The translations under genes and the position numbers were made by a program. Below, piece by piece: positions 13,209-27,100 of a stretch of 64,000 nucleotides of DNA; position 1 is the stretch's first letter; each line of letters begins with the position of its first letter. The notes below the pieces were generated by a model. The model was not told the DNA's origin. It searched no databases and saw only the letters and a program-made list of their open reading frames with translations. Location: the NCBI GenBank assembly GCA_036345935.2, contig JADWOT020000001.1:36094825-36158824 (forward strand), in the 5' to 3' direction. This stretch comes from Taenia hydatigena (lineage: Eukaryota; Platyhelminthes; Cestoda; Cyclophyllidea; Taeniidae).

Positions 13209-13503
13209 GAATGCAATTTTAGAAGAAGAATCCGCCATTACGGGATGGGAAGGTGGGTTTGATTCCGAGTTCCTCAGCAAGAAAACACAAAAAGCGGCAC
13301 CTATGAGCAGAATTACAAAGCAAGACTTGACTTTGACTCAGCTATCTGAAATCTTAAGGAATGACAACTTAATTCAAAGCCCACAGACTTGGGTGAATGA
13401 TAAAATCACAGCCAGATCCAAAGTCTGTACTAATTTCTACAACGGCGACCTGATTTGGCCTGATAAAGCTAGACTTAAAAATCCTCCTCAGGTCAAGGCC
13501 TAA
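13209..13503 (+). other. Candidate coding exon or gene relic
   Basis: An open frame without an early ATG begins after ACTTTCCAAAG and ends in TAA. It reads EEESAITGWEGGFDSEFLSK, later TQLSEILRNDNLIQSPQTWV, then NFYNGDLIWPDKARLKNPPQ. Codon choice and amino-acid mix look more like coding sequence than the frames around it. CCTCAG|GTCAAG at 13492 could be a donor. A second short open frame (13573-13764, Lys/Asn-rich) follows. No family recognised; a decayed element is as likely as a live gene. Confidence 0.3.
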
Positions 13504-14040
13504 GTGGAACTCTTTTAAGGTTTAAAAGAACCGAGGTCATGCGCTTATAAATGCGTATATACATATTTAAAAATGCGTAAGAATTTTAACGGTAATTTAT
13601 TAGACAATCTTTCGCAGAATACAAAAAGCACATACGAAGTAAAAAAGATCTCGAAAGCAGATTTGAACAAAATAAGCACAAAACAAAAGAACCAACTAAA
13701 GTGCAGTGTTTTCTTTTATGTTAATAACTACAGAAAGTCGGTCACAATCTTAGTTTCTGTCTAACTACCCCTGGATTGCTGACGGCGAATTCCCACACGA
13801 AAATGAGAGCAACGTCTTAGTAGAATGCGAAATAGGAAGACTACGAAGCATTATGTTTACGTGAGGCTTGCCTCCTTCCGGCTCAGCTTAAGGCCAAACG
13901 CTCTCAAGGGTCAGATTTGCAATATAAGGTCATGGGTAGGCGGTCGATACGGGGTGAGGGGTCAAACTAAGGCAGCGACACTGATGGAGTAATATCAACC
14001 TCCCCTCTAAATAAATATTGTAATATTTATCGTGGTACTT

Positions 14041-14160
14041 TGTTTGCTTGAACTACCGGTTTTGGCCAGGGTCACAGAGGTGGCCATATTGCCCTAGCTG
14101 CGTAGGCTGGCCTCTGGGCTATGCCGGCAGCTTAATTCTCTCCGTCCGTTGAATATATAT
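14041..14160. repeat. ~120-bp interspersed repeat, copy 1
   Basis: Matches 48411-48540 and 20511-20600. Shared order: TGTTTNCTTGA, CCGGTTTTGG, a GGCCTC/GGGCT block, ATGCCGGCAGC, and CGTTGAATATATATTT. The sequence after it (to about 14330) includes GGACGGCAAGTTGAACCTGC and a late AATAAA, so this may be a solo LTR or a SINE-like unit; the family is not identified. Confidence 0.5.
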
Positions 14161-17040
14161 TTTATTCTAGCATTCTGCCTTCTTTTGCCTTTTTGCTTTC
14201 GAGGGACGGCAAGTTGAACCTGCTGGCGGAGCAGCGTGGTGACTCCGAGGAGCACGACTTACCCCCGTCCTGAACTCTTCTACAGGATCTCTCTGCACCC
14301 TCTCTCTTACCCATAATAAAGATGCAGAAGCGTGTTCAGACTTCTAATAACAAGGGCGGTAAGAGGGAAGAGGAGGAACCCTCTACGAAGTAGAATTGGG
14401 AACTCCTGAGCCTCTTTCAGTCTTCCGATATTCATAAGTGCGTAAATACTATATTTTGGCCCTTCATTTGCGAACAAAGGCAAAAGTTCTAGTTTCCTTC
14501 TAAAATAATTGAGAGCACTATAATACAATTGCTTGATAATAAAGCTCTTTTCAAAGTAAAGAGATCAAGGCGCACCGCTAGAGGAAAATAAGAGAAGCAA
14601 GTCATATTATGGTAGCGATTAAGTGCCTTCCTGGCACTAACTAAAAGGTTAAATTCGTGCAAGGCAGCTTGGCCAATCTTTGACCAAGCAAAGCCTTGAA
14701 TGGGATAGAACTTCGTACTTGGAGCACAAAATCGCATCGTTAAGCGTTGAGGCAACACATTTTCCAACCAACCAAGTATATTGGGCTTATTGCCTCACTT
14801 AAATCTGGCTCCGATAAGAAGAGTGTAAAAGTACACAGGATTTATTGCCTTGGTATGGCCAAAACTACGCGATTAAATTGCTTGGTCGTCTACACGCAAT
14901 CTCCAGCCCCCTCAAATTTTGGTTGCCTGCTCCGTGCCTAGGGCAAGCTGTTCATTGCCTTCTCATTTAAGAGGGAAAAAACCTTCCCTTCGAGTTCATG
15001 TCAAACTGCAGAGACACCTTTAACGGATAAGGAAATGACCGCCCATTAGGTGATCGAGGAATTGAAAAAAATGATCATTATCCTTCCTCTTCCTGTAAAG
15101 ACTGGCCACAGGTCGATCTGTCGGTGTGGTGGTGGCACGTTGGCCGAACTTGCTAGACGCAATTACACCTTACTGGCTTTACATACCGAGTTCAATCGAG
15201 GTCCAAGTTGGGCATAAACTTAGCGCTGCAGATACAGCCGAAGGCTCTGCGCCGCCCACAGAAATTGCCCACCAAGTCCTTATTCCTGAAGGTCCAATCA
15301 TCACTTAAAAACCGCCTGCAGAAGCAACCAAAAGTTTTTAATCGGAAGTAAGTCCTTATGCCCCATCACCCGATTGCAGCGGCAATTTAGAATGGACGAT
15401 ACCGTTGATTACCTCCATCAGATTACTCCACTTTCTCGACATTCTAAAATCGCATTTTTAATAGACAGTCAAGAAACAAAAGTGTGATTGGGTCAAAGGT
15501 GGCCAGTTATTTTTTCTTCCTCCCTTTTTATGGCATAAAAGCATCCGTAGAGTCAATGAAGTTGGGCCTTTCCTTACCAAAAAAGTAGGGTAATATTAGT
15601 TAGCCGCCTTCGTGACCGATTATCACCGCGGCTTACTAGCGCCACACCGTTAATGGCCACGAAGTAGTCCCTGGGGTGTATATTTGGCTACGGGAGGGGC
15701 GAGATACAAGACCCTGTGACGCAAAGCTGACTCTAGTGTCTCGCCATTCATTCTGGCCAGTGGACAATTCCACACGAGGTAGACAATAGACAGATGGGGC
15801 ATAAAATGGGGTTTGCTGCATCTCATTGACGAGGCATGTTTAAAAAGTACGAGTCACAGTCCCTCGAGTCCAGGTAAGGGTTGGGGAGAAAGCTTCCTCT
15901 AGTGACCTTGGGGTTTTGATTCATTCCATTGGTTAACTCTGCTTGCAAAAAAAACGTCTTTACTAATCAACTTTTAATCTAGAATTTTCCATGACGACTT
16001 ACCTTGAAAAATTAAACGGAATCCTTATATGCTTAATTAACTCTAGGCAAGTCCTTTATTATTGTTGCCCCTGAAGCCATTATCGGATAAGCTTATCAAC
16101 GATATAAATGAAACCTCAGAAGAGGTCACTGGATTGGTGGAGAAAATGTCAAGTTCAGCTAGTTAAGTTGGAATATTGGAACAGATTTTTTTAGCCTAAT
16201 TGCCTTATCAAAGGACGTAATTGGACAAAATAACTTTTAATATTATTTACTAGCACGGGAAAAAAGAGTTGCTCTTGTTTTGCAAAACGATCATGATGTC
16301 TGGCTTCTAGCCTACCCTCGCCTGCCCACACAAGCCAAGATATCTTTTGGCTAGCCATTATTCCTCACCTGATTGGCTGCTTTGAGGGTAGTTGTCTCAC
16401 CGACCTTGCAGTGAACCAATCACAACCCGCAAATTTAATTGAATTGAACGTGTGGTTTGCCTGAGCTGTAAAATTGCGCAAAAAAATATGAAATGTTCAG
16501 ACTGAATCACTTTAGTCTCGCAGCTCTGCTTGAAGGCGAAATAAACGCACTGACAAGGTCACGGAAGAATAGACTGCCTCTAAACTAGTGTGGCTGTAAG
16601 TGCGTTGTTTTGGTGCTAAAATATTCATCGGCTGCCTCTAGCCCTAGTACACTAGAAATTCTTAAGTGCTACAGAGACTGTCCAGCCCCAAGTGAAGGCG
16701 CATCAATCTCTTGGTGAGAAGGACGGGGGTGAAGATGAAGTGGCGTAATACCTTTGGAGGCCTTCCCAACTAAGTTATTTGTTTAACTCGACACTATCTC
16801 ATGTGAATGTTCCAAGTAAGGCGATGAGAGAGAGAACCGTACCAAGAGGCTGATGTATGGCTGCGATTTCTCATGCACGCGGATAAACAATGGCTTGTAT
16901 GTGACAGTTCACCATAAGTCATGGCAGTTAGATACACTGAAAACCACACAATCCGCCTTGAATTCACGATACATGTTGCCAAAATGGCAACAGTTCTGTG
17001 GTACCAAGTGAATTAACCCAGCTTAGTGCATTCACCAAAG

Positions 17041-17060
17041 GTGTCACATATATGTGACAC
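17041..17060. repeat. 20-bp palindrome copy 10
   Basis: gtgtcacatatatgtgacac; a perfect 20-bp palindrome including the centre. Confidence 0.7.
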
Positions 17061-19165
17061 GCCGATTTCGTCTACTTTAGGAGATGCTGCTTAGATTAAG
17101 AAGAGCTAGGTGAATGGGGTATTTATCAAAGGTAATCATTCAATTAAAAAAGAATAACTAAGAGTAATCGCTGAGCAACTGTTAGTAGTACAATATCGCC
17201 TGGAGGCTAGGGAACCATGTTGATCCTCTTCTAGCTCGCAATCTGTTTTCCGATCTAGATGGCCCGCATTAACTTGCTGCTGACTGGAGCCTCAACCTTG
17301 TTTACCTCAAAACGAATTTGTTATTTTGGCCGAGATAGGAAACATGGCTTCGAATTGAATTGGCGGCGGTTTGGACCAACGATGGGGAAATTAAGTATCT
17401 ACTTTTTCTGCAATCCAAAAGCAGAACTGTCGATTGGCTGGAGCCATGAACTTGACTTTTAGGTGATTGGAGAAATTTGTGGACTCCTGATTCAAATCCT
17501 CGCAGAAGTGGGGATAGGCAGTATCACCAAGGGAGAGGGGAGTGTGACGCGGCTGAGGGGAGAGGGTCTTCACCATCGAGGAAAAGCAACTGTTTACGAC
17601 GATTGAAGGCCTTACATAATCAAAGTGAAAGAAAACTTTGCGAATAATTTGAGGGCTTGTTTAAAGTAAGTCTCAGAGGATGGGAAGGCCACTTAGGGTC
17701 TATGGCTGGGGTAAAGGGACACGAGGCAGGCCCTTTCATATCCCTCCTCTCCCTCTCCGGTTTGGGCGGAAGGTGAGGCACGATGTTGTCTAGACAGTGC
17801 CACAGGCATTGACAAGTGGTCCCAATCACCAACATCTGGATGTCAAGCAACCCTGTTAGCACGTCTATCAAACAGTGTGTTTTGGTAAGGCACCATGTTG
17901 ATGAAGACGTCAAATCTGAAAGCCTGGATACAGTCAATTTACCAAAAGATAATTGATTGTTGCTAACTTGGCGACGCCCCTGACTGTGAGGCGGTTTCCA
18001 TTCTACAGCCTCAGCAGTCATTCCTGCAATCCACTGCTTGAAGTGTGGGACCCCTTGAACGGCTTTCGAAGTGCCTTTGGAGACGAATCTGCCTGGACTA
18101 AAGCACTTTGCTCTTTGTAATGGTTTTTTTCTTTAAATGCGTCAATTAGCCTCGAACTTCAGTGGACGCCTCTAGGATATTGAATAATTAAAAGTTTGAC
18201 AAACAGGGTTAGATTTGTGAAGGTGACCGTAAAAGCCGCCGCGGTTTCTGTTGCAGGTCATTATAATGACCTGTTGTGGCTTGTGAAGGTTTAAAAGTGC
18301 ATCCTACTGTTTGAGGTCATGCCTCATCAAGCGTGGAGGGTGAGATAAGTGCTCTTGACTGTGCCCTCAACGCCTTGCCTTCTGGTGAATTCTCCTCGAG
18401 GCAAGCTGAAGGTATCTTGCCTAGAGCACACCGCTCGGAACCACTTCAGAACACTTGACTTTGTGTGTAGTAGAACAAAGACCAGAGGTCCAAGGCGCCG
18501 ACAGATGTGATTGCCTATATTTGGCACGGAAAGTGTTGAATCAAATCTACCTTTTCATAAACAGTCAGGGTTAACCAATCATAGAGGAGAAAACTCGCGT
18601 TATCTTATCTCTACATTACTGAAAACCTGACCTACGAGAAGATCTACACTTTAGATAGGAGGCGAGAGAGAGGGGGAGAGGGAGGAGGATACGGCCATAC
18701 CGTCATCATCACCCACAGCCTCCCAATTCCCATTTCTCTCCCTCGTGGTCAATGAACAAAATTGGAATTTTGGATACTCATGGCGGGACGTTTTGGTAAC
18801 CTTTTGCCTCCTTAGGGAAAAGGGAAGAGGGAAGGGGGAAAGGGATCAAAAACTCATCGGACACTGGTATACCTCAAGGCCAACAAACGGCTCGAGAGAT
18901 TTCCGAACTGGCCACATTTTTTTAGGCCTACCGTGGTCGCTGACTCTTTTTGTGTGCTTGTGTGCGTAAACTTTGGATTGTTTACGTTGCCCCCCAAGGT
19001 CTTACATTCGGACAATAAATTGGACCTTCGATTCATCCGCCCTCCCCAACGGTATTATTATCAGACTCGACACGGATGCATTCGGCTACAAGTAGTTAAC
19101 TCTCAACCCTCTTTGAACTTCATCAAAATTGCCTATTTGTCACATCGAGTGCGGGTCTGATACCA

Positions 19166-19185
19166 GCGTCACTTATATGTGACGC
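19166..19185. repeat. 20-bp palindrome copy 11
   Basis: gcgtcacttatatgtgacgc; 7-bp perfect arms. Confidence 0.7.
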
Positions 19186-20510
19186 CCTGATATTGCTGTA
19201 ATTTTCACAAACTCTGAATAATAAGGCAAATGTTTTTGAGTAAAAGATTTGTGACAGCAGATCCGCTAGACAGCAAGTGGACCTACAAAGGTCCGAAGAT
19301 TATTGTACACTGTCTCCATTCAAGTTCTTCCATACCTTAAATGACAAAGACAACAGAGCTCTGACACATGAGCTATCGCTCAGAGATGGCGACTGTAAGG
19401 CGGAGGATGGCCCGAGTTCCTCCCTTGGTGCCATCTGCGACAGGTAGCAGGATCTGTAGCTTCTTAAAGAGCTCCCCACTTAATTAGAGAAATTCGAGAA
19501 GGGAACTAGCAAAACAAGAAAGCTGAATGGACGGGTTGAATCACTCGCTATACTGACTAATCATTGTAGGTATAAGCGACTGGAGGTGAAAAGAAGGAGG
19601 CCAAACAGTTTTTTCCCATCAGTTGTTTCACTTAGTTAGGGAGCTGAAGAGACGAGACCGAGGAGAAGGGAGAGGGACGAGGCGGCAAGCAACACCTCCC
19701 AACACCAGTCGGCCCGCCGCTACGCTACTCCGTGTTTCGCTTCCTACACTCTTTCGCATGCCCTCTGAAACCGATCCCCTTTTCCGTTAGAAGCGGAGGC
19801 TTTTTTAAGACAATATTTCATTTTCCCTTCGCAGAAGTAACTTCAAGACGGAGCACCGACAACTGATTTGCCAAGCTGAACTTCGGAAAACGCCACCCCA
19901 TCAAGCCCTCTAAGGTAGCGAGCTTGAGTTCCGCTTGAAAAGCTCCCAAAAGGCGCCAAAAAGGAAATAGAATTCCGCTGATCCTTTGACATTAGATTGC
20001 GTAACACTTAAGCAATAAGTGTCTGATCAGGACAATGAAAAATGAAGAAAAGAGAGCGAGATACGATAGAATTTAATATGCATGTGTTTAAAAAGTTATT
20101 TTTGAAGTCCCCCTCCTTAAAAACTACCGTTCCCTTTCCATCGAGACACAAACGGGTTGCGATTTTACGCTTGAAAAAAGGCTTTCGGCTCTGCACGTCT
20201 GAAGTCCGGTCCCGCTGCCCTCCGCCGCCGCTTTGAGTCGATTTAGTGAGCTCATTTCCTTCTATCCACAAGGTGGTAAAACAAAAGTCCAAAGACCAAG
20301 AATTAATCACCCACCGAAGGCCATGTAGCGTTTAGCCATCTGTTCTAGTGTGTGGTGGTAGCCGAGTGGGGCTTTTAGTCCACTCAGTCACGGGGCGGCA
20401 TGACCGAATTGCTGGAGAGGGGCGCTATCAGTTACAGACGTGCTGGAAATTGAAAACGACCTTTTCGCCACTTTTGCATCTCCGCCTGCAATTTCTATCA
20501 GCATGTTAAT

Positions 20511-20600
20511 TGTTTACCTCTTGGTTTTGGCTAGAGGTCAACTAAGGGACTTTGCCTGGCGGTCAGGCCTCGGGGCCACGCCGGCAGTCCCCTCCCACAT
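20511..20600. repeat. ~120-bp interspersed repeat, copy 3 (partial)
   Basis: Aligns with copies at 14041 and 48411 through TTGTTTACCTC, GGTTTTGGCTAGAGGTCA, GGCCTCGGGGCCACGCCGGC. It stops short of the ATATAT end seen in the other two. It sits about 0.3 kb upstream of the VAT1 CCAAT boxes. Confidence 0.4.
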
Positions 20601-20921
20601 TCCATTCGAGTGTTGTGTCCTCTTCCGTCTTCAAGGCGGTCTAGGGGTGCTATACATAGTTCCTCCCTTTTTGCAGCCCAAGAATACCTCTCCCCCAAAC
20701 AGACACGCATTTTCAACCGAGAAATTTAAAAGTGTGTGCGCTAAATAAAACCGTATTTTGGAATACACAATAAAGCTCCAATAATTGACATGTTTTGCTT
20801 TGGAGGAAGTCCCTTTAATAACGACGCGGCATTTGCAATAACTCCCACACATATTGCCTGGGGCTGAAAAACGCCAACACCTAGAAGCCGCCCAAATGAT
20901 AGTCCCTCTTAACCCCATCGA

Positions 20922-21137
20922 CCAATCAGTAACCGCCACGGCTCACCAATCAGTGGATGGGAAGACAGCGATAGAGCCTGTGATTACCGCTCATGCACGC
21001 ACTTACAAACACACACACGCACACACACTCATTCACGCGCTCGCGTCCGAGACTGCCTCTCACCGCTTCTGCCCATCGTTCTCGCTACTTCTCTCTCTCT
21101 CTAGCTCTTACTTCTGATCAAGTTTTCTTCCACCGCA
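20922..21137 (+). promoter_or_regulatory. Probable promoter and 5' leader of the VAT1-like gene
   Basis: Two CCAATCAGT boxes stand 24 bp apart at 20922 and 20946, followed by a CA-repeat, a GC-rich patch and a CT-repeat ending in AG at about 21104, 34 bp before the ATG. No TATA box is obvious. Paired CCAAT boxes upstream of a gene suggest NF-Y binding, which is an inference. The CT tract plus AG could also serve as a trans-splice acceptor. Confidence 0.45.
21006..21030. repeat. (CA)n microsatellite in the VAT1 leader
   Basis: Interrupted CA run upstream of the VAT1 start codon. Confidence 0.8.
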
Positions 21138-24100
21138 ATGACCACTGAAGGTGAAGCTGCTAATCCTCCTGCTGCTGCTGCTGCCGGTGGTGCCACTGCT
21201 CCAGAAGCCGAAGGCACCAAGGAACCCGAAGCGCCGGCCATTTCAACACCTCCAGTAAAGCAAACGAAATGTGTTCTACTCACTGGGTTTGGTGGGCCCA
21301 AGTACCTTCGAGTTCAGTCAAAGGACCAAAAAACCGTTGGAAAAGGCGAAATCGCTATTGAGGTGGAAGCCTGGTAAGCGGAGTTTATGCAATAAGTAAA
21401 AAAGAACATTTCATTGAATGGGAATGATGGGGTGAGTCAGCTCTTGGAAATATCACAGCCTGGGTTGCGTGATTCATTGGCCACTTGGATAAGTGTTTTT
21501 TCTTTATTCTTTTGGCGAAGTGGTTCTGCTATTACGACAACTTTTTCCGGAGACATTTTCTAGCACCCTCAAGCAGTCCTTTTAGAAAGGGCCAATCACA
21601 GCTCATGAACCGTGTTCAGGTCACTTATCGATTTTTGCGTTTCCCCGTTCCGAGCCTTGACGACAAAATATCGATTAAGTGGGTGTGCTTTGCTAGCTGG
21701 TAGATGGCATTTTTTATCGAGGGTAAGGCAGTGTCAAGATGCTTCTTTTTGACGAGAGTTTTTCCAAGTCAATTATTTTTTACGAGGACTTCGAGCGACA
21801 ATTATTGATTTCTCCTTTCTCCCCGCTTTTCTGCGCATGTTGCCCACCCTGGGTACACATGTAAGAAGAAGAAGGAAAGAGAGCAATGTCCAATCAGAGT
21901 TGAGCTTTCCTCTTGCCCTCCCCCGCCCCCCCCCCCCACTCAACCTCCTCCCTACCTATCCCCATTGCAGGTATGCCCATGCTTTCAGGAGCCAATCAAA
22001 TGGCTTAAAGGAGGTGTTATGAAGTCTTCTTCTTCCCTCGCAACAGTGATGGTCGTCAGAGGTCATGGTGAACTTACCTGAGCGTACACAATGCCTGATA
22101 GTTAACTTTGCTGGTGGATAAGGAGCACTGGCTGCCTGAATGGTCGATTAAAATGTAGATGCTATGTTATGGGCTTCCCTCTGGTGATATTTTGGAGGCT
22201 CTATTTGGTTTGGTTGTGACGACATCATTAATCAACCTGTGAAAAGTACTGTTTCCGCGACCTTACCCAAGTTGGGAGGAGGTGGGAAAATTTGTCCATG
22301 CGTGGCGTTGGCAAACATCCCCCCAATGCTTGAAGTTAGACTCTCTATCCATCCTCTGAATGCCCAGGGGAGTTCATTGTTGAATAGTTAATCCCGCGTC
22401 TGAAACGCTCACCCATGGCTGGCCAACCGATTGGCGCATGGCCAGTGGGAACAGCGAACACTTGGTGAGTAGGGGAGCTGCTTTTTCCTGTTGGCCGGTG
22501 GCCAAATGATGGGGACTGGAAGTGGCAGGGTGATTTCAGCCGTACTCACGCACCTCCTTGCACCGAGGCGTTACTTTAGCAGGCGGGATGTAGGAAGGTG
22601 TCATTCTGACTTGAATGGCAAACGCTCTCCAAGGCTGTGCCTTTCAATTTAGAAATGACCTTAGGAAGTGGGGGGAAGGAAGAAAGCTTTATTCCAAAGC
22701 TAAGTGCCGCTTCCCTTGTGAATGAGGCCGTGTCCACCGGCAAGAATTGCTATGATTCCACTGTCCATCATATGACGGAAGCCTCTCCACCTCAGGTGGT
22801 GACGGCTAATTTCTAAGCCATCCAAATAGGGTCGTTGGACGGTTATAAGGATGTAATAATACCACTCGCCCAATCTTCCTCCCAAGCTAATAAAAGTGGG
22901 GTCTTCTTGGGGTGTGAGTTATAAGGTCATGGGTCACTGCTCCTTGGACAGACATTACCCTCGTGCACCCTCCAGTCCTATGCAGTTAACGTCTGTAGTG
23001 TCCCTAAGATGTGAAGTAGTGGGCACACGGCACCGCGGATATGCGGCTTTGCTCCTGATACTTGCTCCCACTTTCTGCTCCTAGCATCTCCTCCCTCGCC
23101 TAAAAGTTTCGTAATCTACTTCACGTCAGAGTGACAACTCGTGTCAAACAGCTGGTTCATTGAAGAGGTGTAGTTACAGGACACACTTAGACACTACCTG
23201 TCATTTCTTGCCCCTTCTAAAAGACTTTTCAGACCTTGTTTTGCCTTGTAGTGGTGTTGGATTTCAGGACTTGATGATGCGTCAGGGTCTGCTTGACTTT
23301 CTCGGCAAGCCACCCTTCGTTATGGGCAGTGAGTGCTGCGGAAAGGTTGCTGAGATTGGTGAAGGGGTGACGAAATTCAAGGTGAGTTAATTGTGCTACT
23401 CATCTTCAACATCAGCAGTTTTCAGACAGATTCACTTCCATGGCATCCTAGAACCGTGGTGGATGGGGTTGTGACTCTATTGGGAGAAGTCTAGCATCCT
23501 TGTAAATTTCATGCAACTGGAAGTAGGTCTATATTGCTACCCCCAGTCTAACTGCACTCCCGACCGAGAAGCAGAACACGAGGTTGAAGTAGTGCCTGGT
23601 GTGTCAACGTAATTCTAACAACCCCTCCTTCGTTGATCTCTGCCGATTTAGCCATCCGCATCAGTCCCTCACCTTCTGTGCCCTTCTCACCAAAGTACCA
23701 CTAATATTACCGCCCGAGCTCTCCCTAAAGACGTTATAGCCAATCACAGCACTCTGGCAGAGGATGTATTATTAACATGGAGAGTCTGGAATGCCAACCA
23801 TGTCAAATTATGACACCGAAGGACACGACTAGTGCATTTTAGAGTGTTGTGAATAATTTAACGCCATACTGTGCCTGAAATAAAGTGCGCACGTTGGTTT
23901 GGATACACCCGCCACATCTTTTGAAGTTGGTACATCGGCGGCAGCTGTGATCGCTACATTCCTCGCTTGAGGGCGACTTGAATGCTGCTGAGAAAAGCTA
24001 ACTAAAGAAAGCGGCAATCTGTTGTTTAAACGAGTTCGGAACATTTTGCAATAAGTTTTCCCCTTTTCTGATTTTTATCTTTATGGGGATAATAAACACT

Positions 24101-27100
24101 CAATGGCAATTTATACGACTGATGGAGAGGGGGAGGGTGGGGAAGCGCGTGGGGCAGAGCTTGTTTTGTCTGATTGTGAAAAATGCAGCCTTCGGTCCGA
24201 CACTTTGCAACCCAATTCACGGAGGATGGGGGAGGGGGAGGAGGTGAGGACGACACGGATTTTTTTATTTCCTCATATCTGGACCACAGTTCTGCCATCG
24301 AAAGGTTTGCCGATGCGGCCAAACCACTCCTCATGCTAACTTTTTACAACTACAAGAGGGATTGCTCGCCTGCACGATTTCGGCCCACCACATGTCGTGC
24401 GTACATTACGTACGCAAGGTGGATGCTGATAAGACCGACTCCAGCGCCATGTAGGCCATGAATCACCGACTTGGAAAAGTCTACATCATCCGGATGTCTC
24501 ACTGTAATGTGCTCGGAGGCTTCCGCTTATGCTGGCGGGTTGAGGTTTTATGCCTCTCCCTGGTAACCTCTCCGCTATGCGTTTCCAAGCCCGATACTGA
24601 GGACGCCTTCGGATTTCGTACAATTAGTCGCACTAGAGGAGACGGGGCGGAACCACTCTACCTGTGGCTCGCGATTTATTGCAGCCGTTTACCGTGAACC
24701 GCCAGAAAAAAAAACGCGCGTTGCATACTTTTGTGGCACCGGACACGAAAGAGACGACAACCAAAGCACTGCTTCCAATTTATCGATTTTACGATATTTC
24801 AGGTTGGCGACGAGGTGGTCGTGCTGTGCGATAATGGAACGTGGACGGAGCACCTAGTGGTTCGAGCCATTCCAGAGGAGCCAAATGAAGCCGGAGGTGA
24901 GCAAGCCGAGGCTGCCAGCAATGCAGCACCTTTGGCTTTGGTCCTACACAAACCCGCCTCACTGTCAGCCAATCAGGCTGCCGTATTCCTCATGTCCTAT
25001 CTGCCCGCTTATCTGCTGCTTCACAATGTCGCCTGTGTTCGGTCCGGCGACATTGTTCTGGTCCATTCTGCTGGCGGCGGTGTTGTAAGTCCTTTGAATG
25101 AGATTGTCCTGCTTCTGCCTTTCGGAGTGCCTTGATTGTCAAGCGTTAAGAACTGACATCGGTAGGTAATAGAGCCGATCGACCAGATTTCGACCTTAAC
25201 ACATTTCCTGGTGCCTAGAAATGCTTGCGACACTTTCGGTGGGTGCAGCAGCTTACATGCTGTGTGGCATTTGGTGTTACGCTGAACCCCAAAAATCATA
25301 AAATCATGGTTAAATTTGGTGCAATTCCAGCCTGTCTGCTTGTCAAGGTGCGTTGGGAAAAGAAGCAATGATAGCAGAGCGCATCGTCTGAAAAGTTAGG
25401 AACATTAATTTTGGTGATGAGTCACCCGCAGTTTAATAAATCTCTCGGGCATAAAGACTAGGAAGTCTACAATGTTAAGGGATTGCGTGACCGTATCGAA
25501 CAGCTTCATTGTGGGTCTGGTGGTACCGTACCAAAATTGCATACTTTTTTTGCTAGCACAGGAGCTGGACCGAGGGGAGAGTGGAACGGGGATTAGAGAG
25601 GTGCCTTGCCATTCTCTATGTCCTCAAGCAAGGCTTGCGACATGTCCCAAGCGGCGTAGGCTGCTGGGTATGGCTGTATGCTTCGTAGGACAAAATCTTT
25701 CATTGGAGTGGACCTCGGAGTCACCTTCCTAAGTAAATTAAAGGTGATGGCGGTCTTAAAGTTGGAGCATCACAAAGTCTACGCTTTAATGAACCAGAAG
25801 GCTTGTAGAAGTGGAACGCGCCTGCCAGTTGTGCAGAAATCGGTGAATCGCGGATGACCTGCCACTTTGTCCTACTCGTTGAGGAAGGCCTTCAAATTCC
25901 CTTTCTGGGGAAATGTTGCCGTTCAAAGGCCAGTCCTCGAAGCTCTCCCTCTGATGCCACCCGGTCTTAGACTAGTAGCGTCGCTGAGGCTTTCGAAATT
26001 GGCTTTTTCTACCGACAAGGCGGATGCACTCTCCTTTTGACTTATCTCGACCATTCCATATGACCTTGACCTCGAACGCATGTTAGTGCATTTAAGGTGT
26101 GTCCTCATGTTACCAGTTTCCGGACTGGTGAGCCTTTGATGAGAATTGTATGCGAACTGGATGCTGAAAAATGAAATGAAATTTGCCTTCCAAACAAGAC
26201 CTCTAGGACACCAGAGGGAGGGTTTTGTATTTCTGGGGTTCAAGATACCCCCAGCAGTGATAGATCTCCCACGAGCCAATCTCTGAAGGTGCTTTCACCT
26301 ATCACGCCCTCGTCAGGTACTTCAAAAATGGGGAGGGCCGGGGATTCTACACCTCCACAGTCTGAATCACACCCACCAGATCCGACCGCCACTTTTGGGG
26401 ACTAACACTTCAACACCTGTGCTCCAGCACTACCAAAAACTTGTCTTTCAACTGTCTGGTTGCTAGGCTAGAAATGAGTTGGCTGGGTGGCTGGGACAAC
26501 TTTGAGGTGATCAGAGCCCTTGTGATTGAAGACATCTCAAACCAGAAGGCGGAAAATAGGAAACTTTTTCCCCACTTTTAGATTTATTCCACTTAAACAA
26601 TCCTTACAAACTGTTCTTTGAGGTCATTTTCATGCCCTGAGAATGAGCGCTGCATAATGCGCATCCAACGTTGCCGCTGCTGCTGCTGCTGCTGCTGCAG
26701 TCGTCAATTACGCATTTGGCAGTGAATTGAAGTCCATTTTACTGTAATACGTGCGTGTGCGCAGTCCATAAATCATCAGGCATCGATGATTTGCAAGCAA
26801 AAGGTTGTTTCAAAAAGGCATCTAACTTTCGAGTAAATATTTCAGCGCTCTCGATTTGACCTGGAAAAAGGCCCCGAAGGCTTAACCCAAGAACAGCGTG
26901 ATGCGATCAATGTACTACTAACTTGGAGGTCAAATTATTAAGGTAGAAAAATGAATAACTGCCATGGCTAAGCTAGGATTTTTTTTTGCATCACGTATAC
27001 GTGGCGCTCCGGTTGCCTTGATCTTTGTTTTGGTTATTTCAGGGGACGGCGATTGGACAATTGGCTAAGCTGATTCCCAATGTACAGTTGATTGGAACTG

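Larger units (their letters stand above)
8620..20500. other. Long gene-poor stretch
   Basis: Apart from the candidate exon at 13209, the interspersed repeat at 14041, palindromes at 12139, 17041 and 19166 and a CT repeat, I see nothing supportable. The 133-codon minus frame at 17620-18021 has no splice or homology support. Confidence 0.45.

Noticed and set aside
17620..18021. 133-codon minus-strand frame
   Set aside because: It starts with an ATG after an AG but shows no recognisable domain, no partner exon and ordinary composition; probably chance.
20340..20425. tRNA-like start (GGTAGCCGAGTGG resembles an A box)
   Set aside because: No B box (GGTTCGAATCC-type) at the right distance and no cloverleaf can be drawn.
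25021..25368. 115-codon minus frame overlapping VAT1 exon 3
   Set aside because: It is a shadow of the coding exon and its intron on the opposite strand.
25923..26279. 118-codon minus frame in VAT1 intron 3
   Set aside because: No splice, start or homology support; intronic chance frame.
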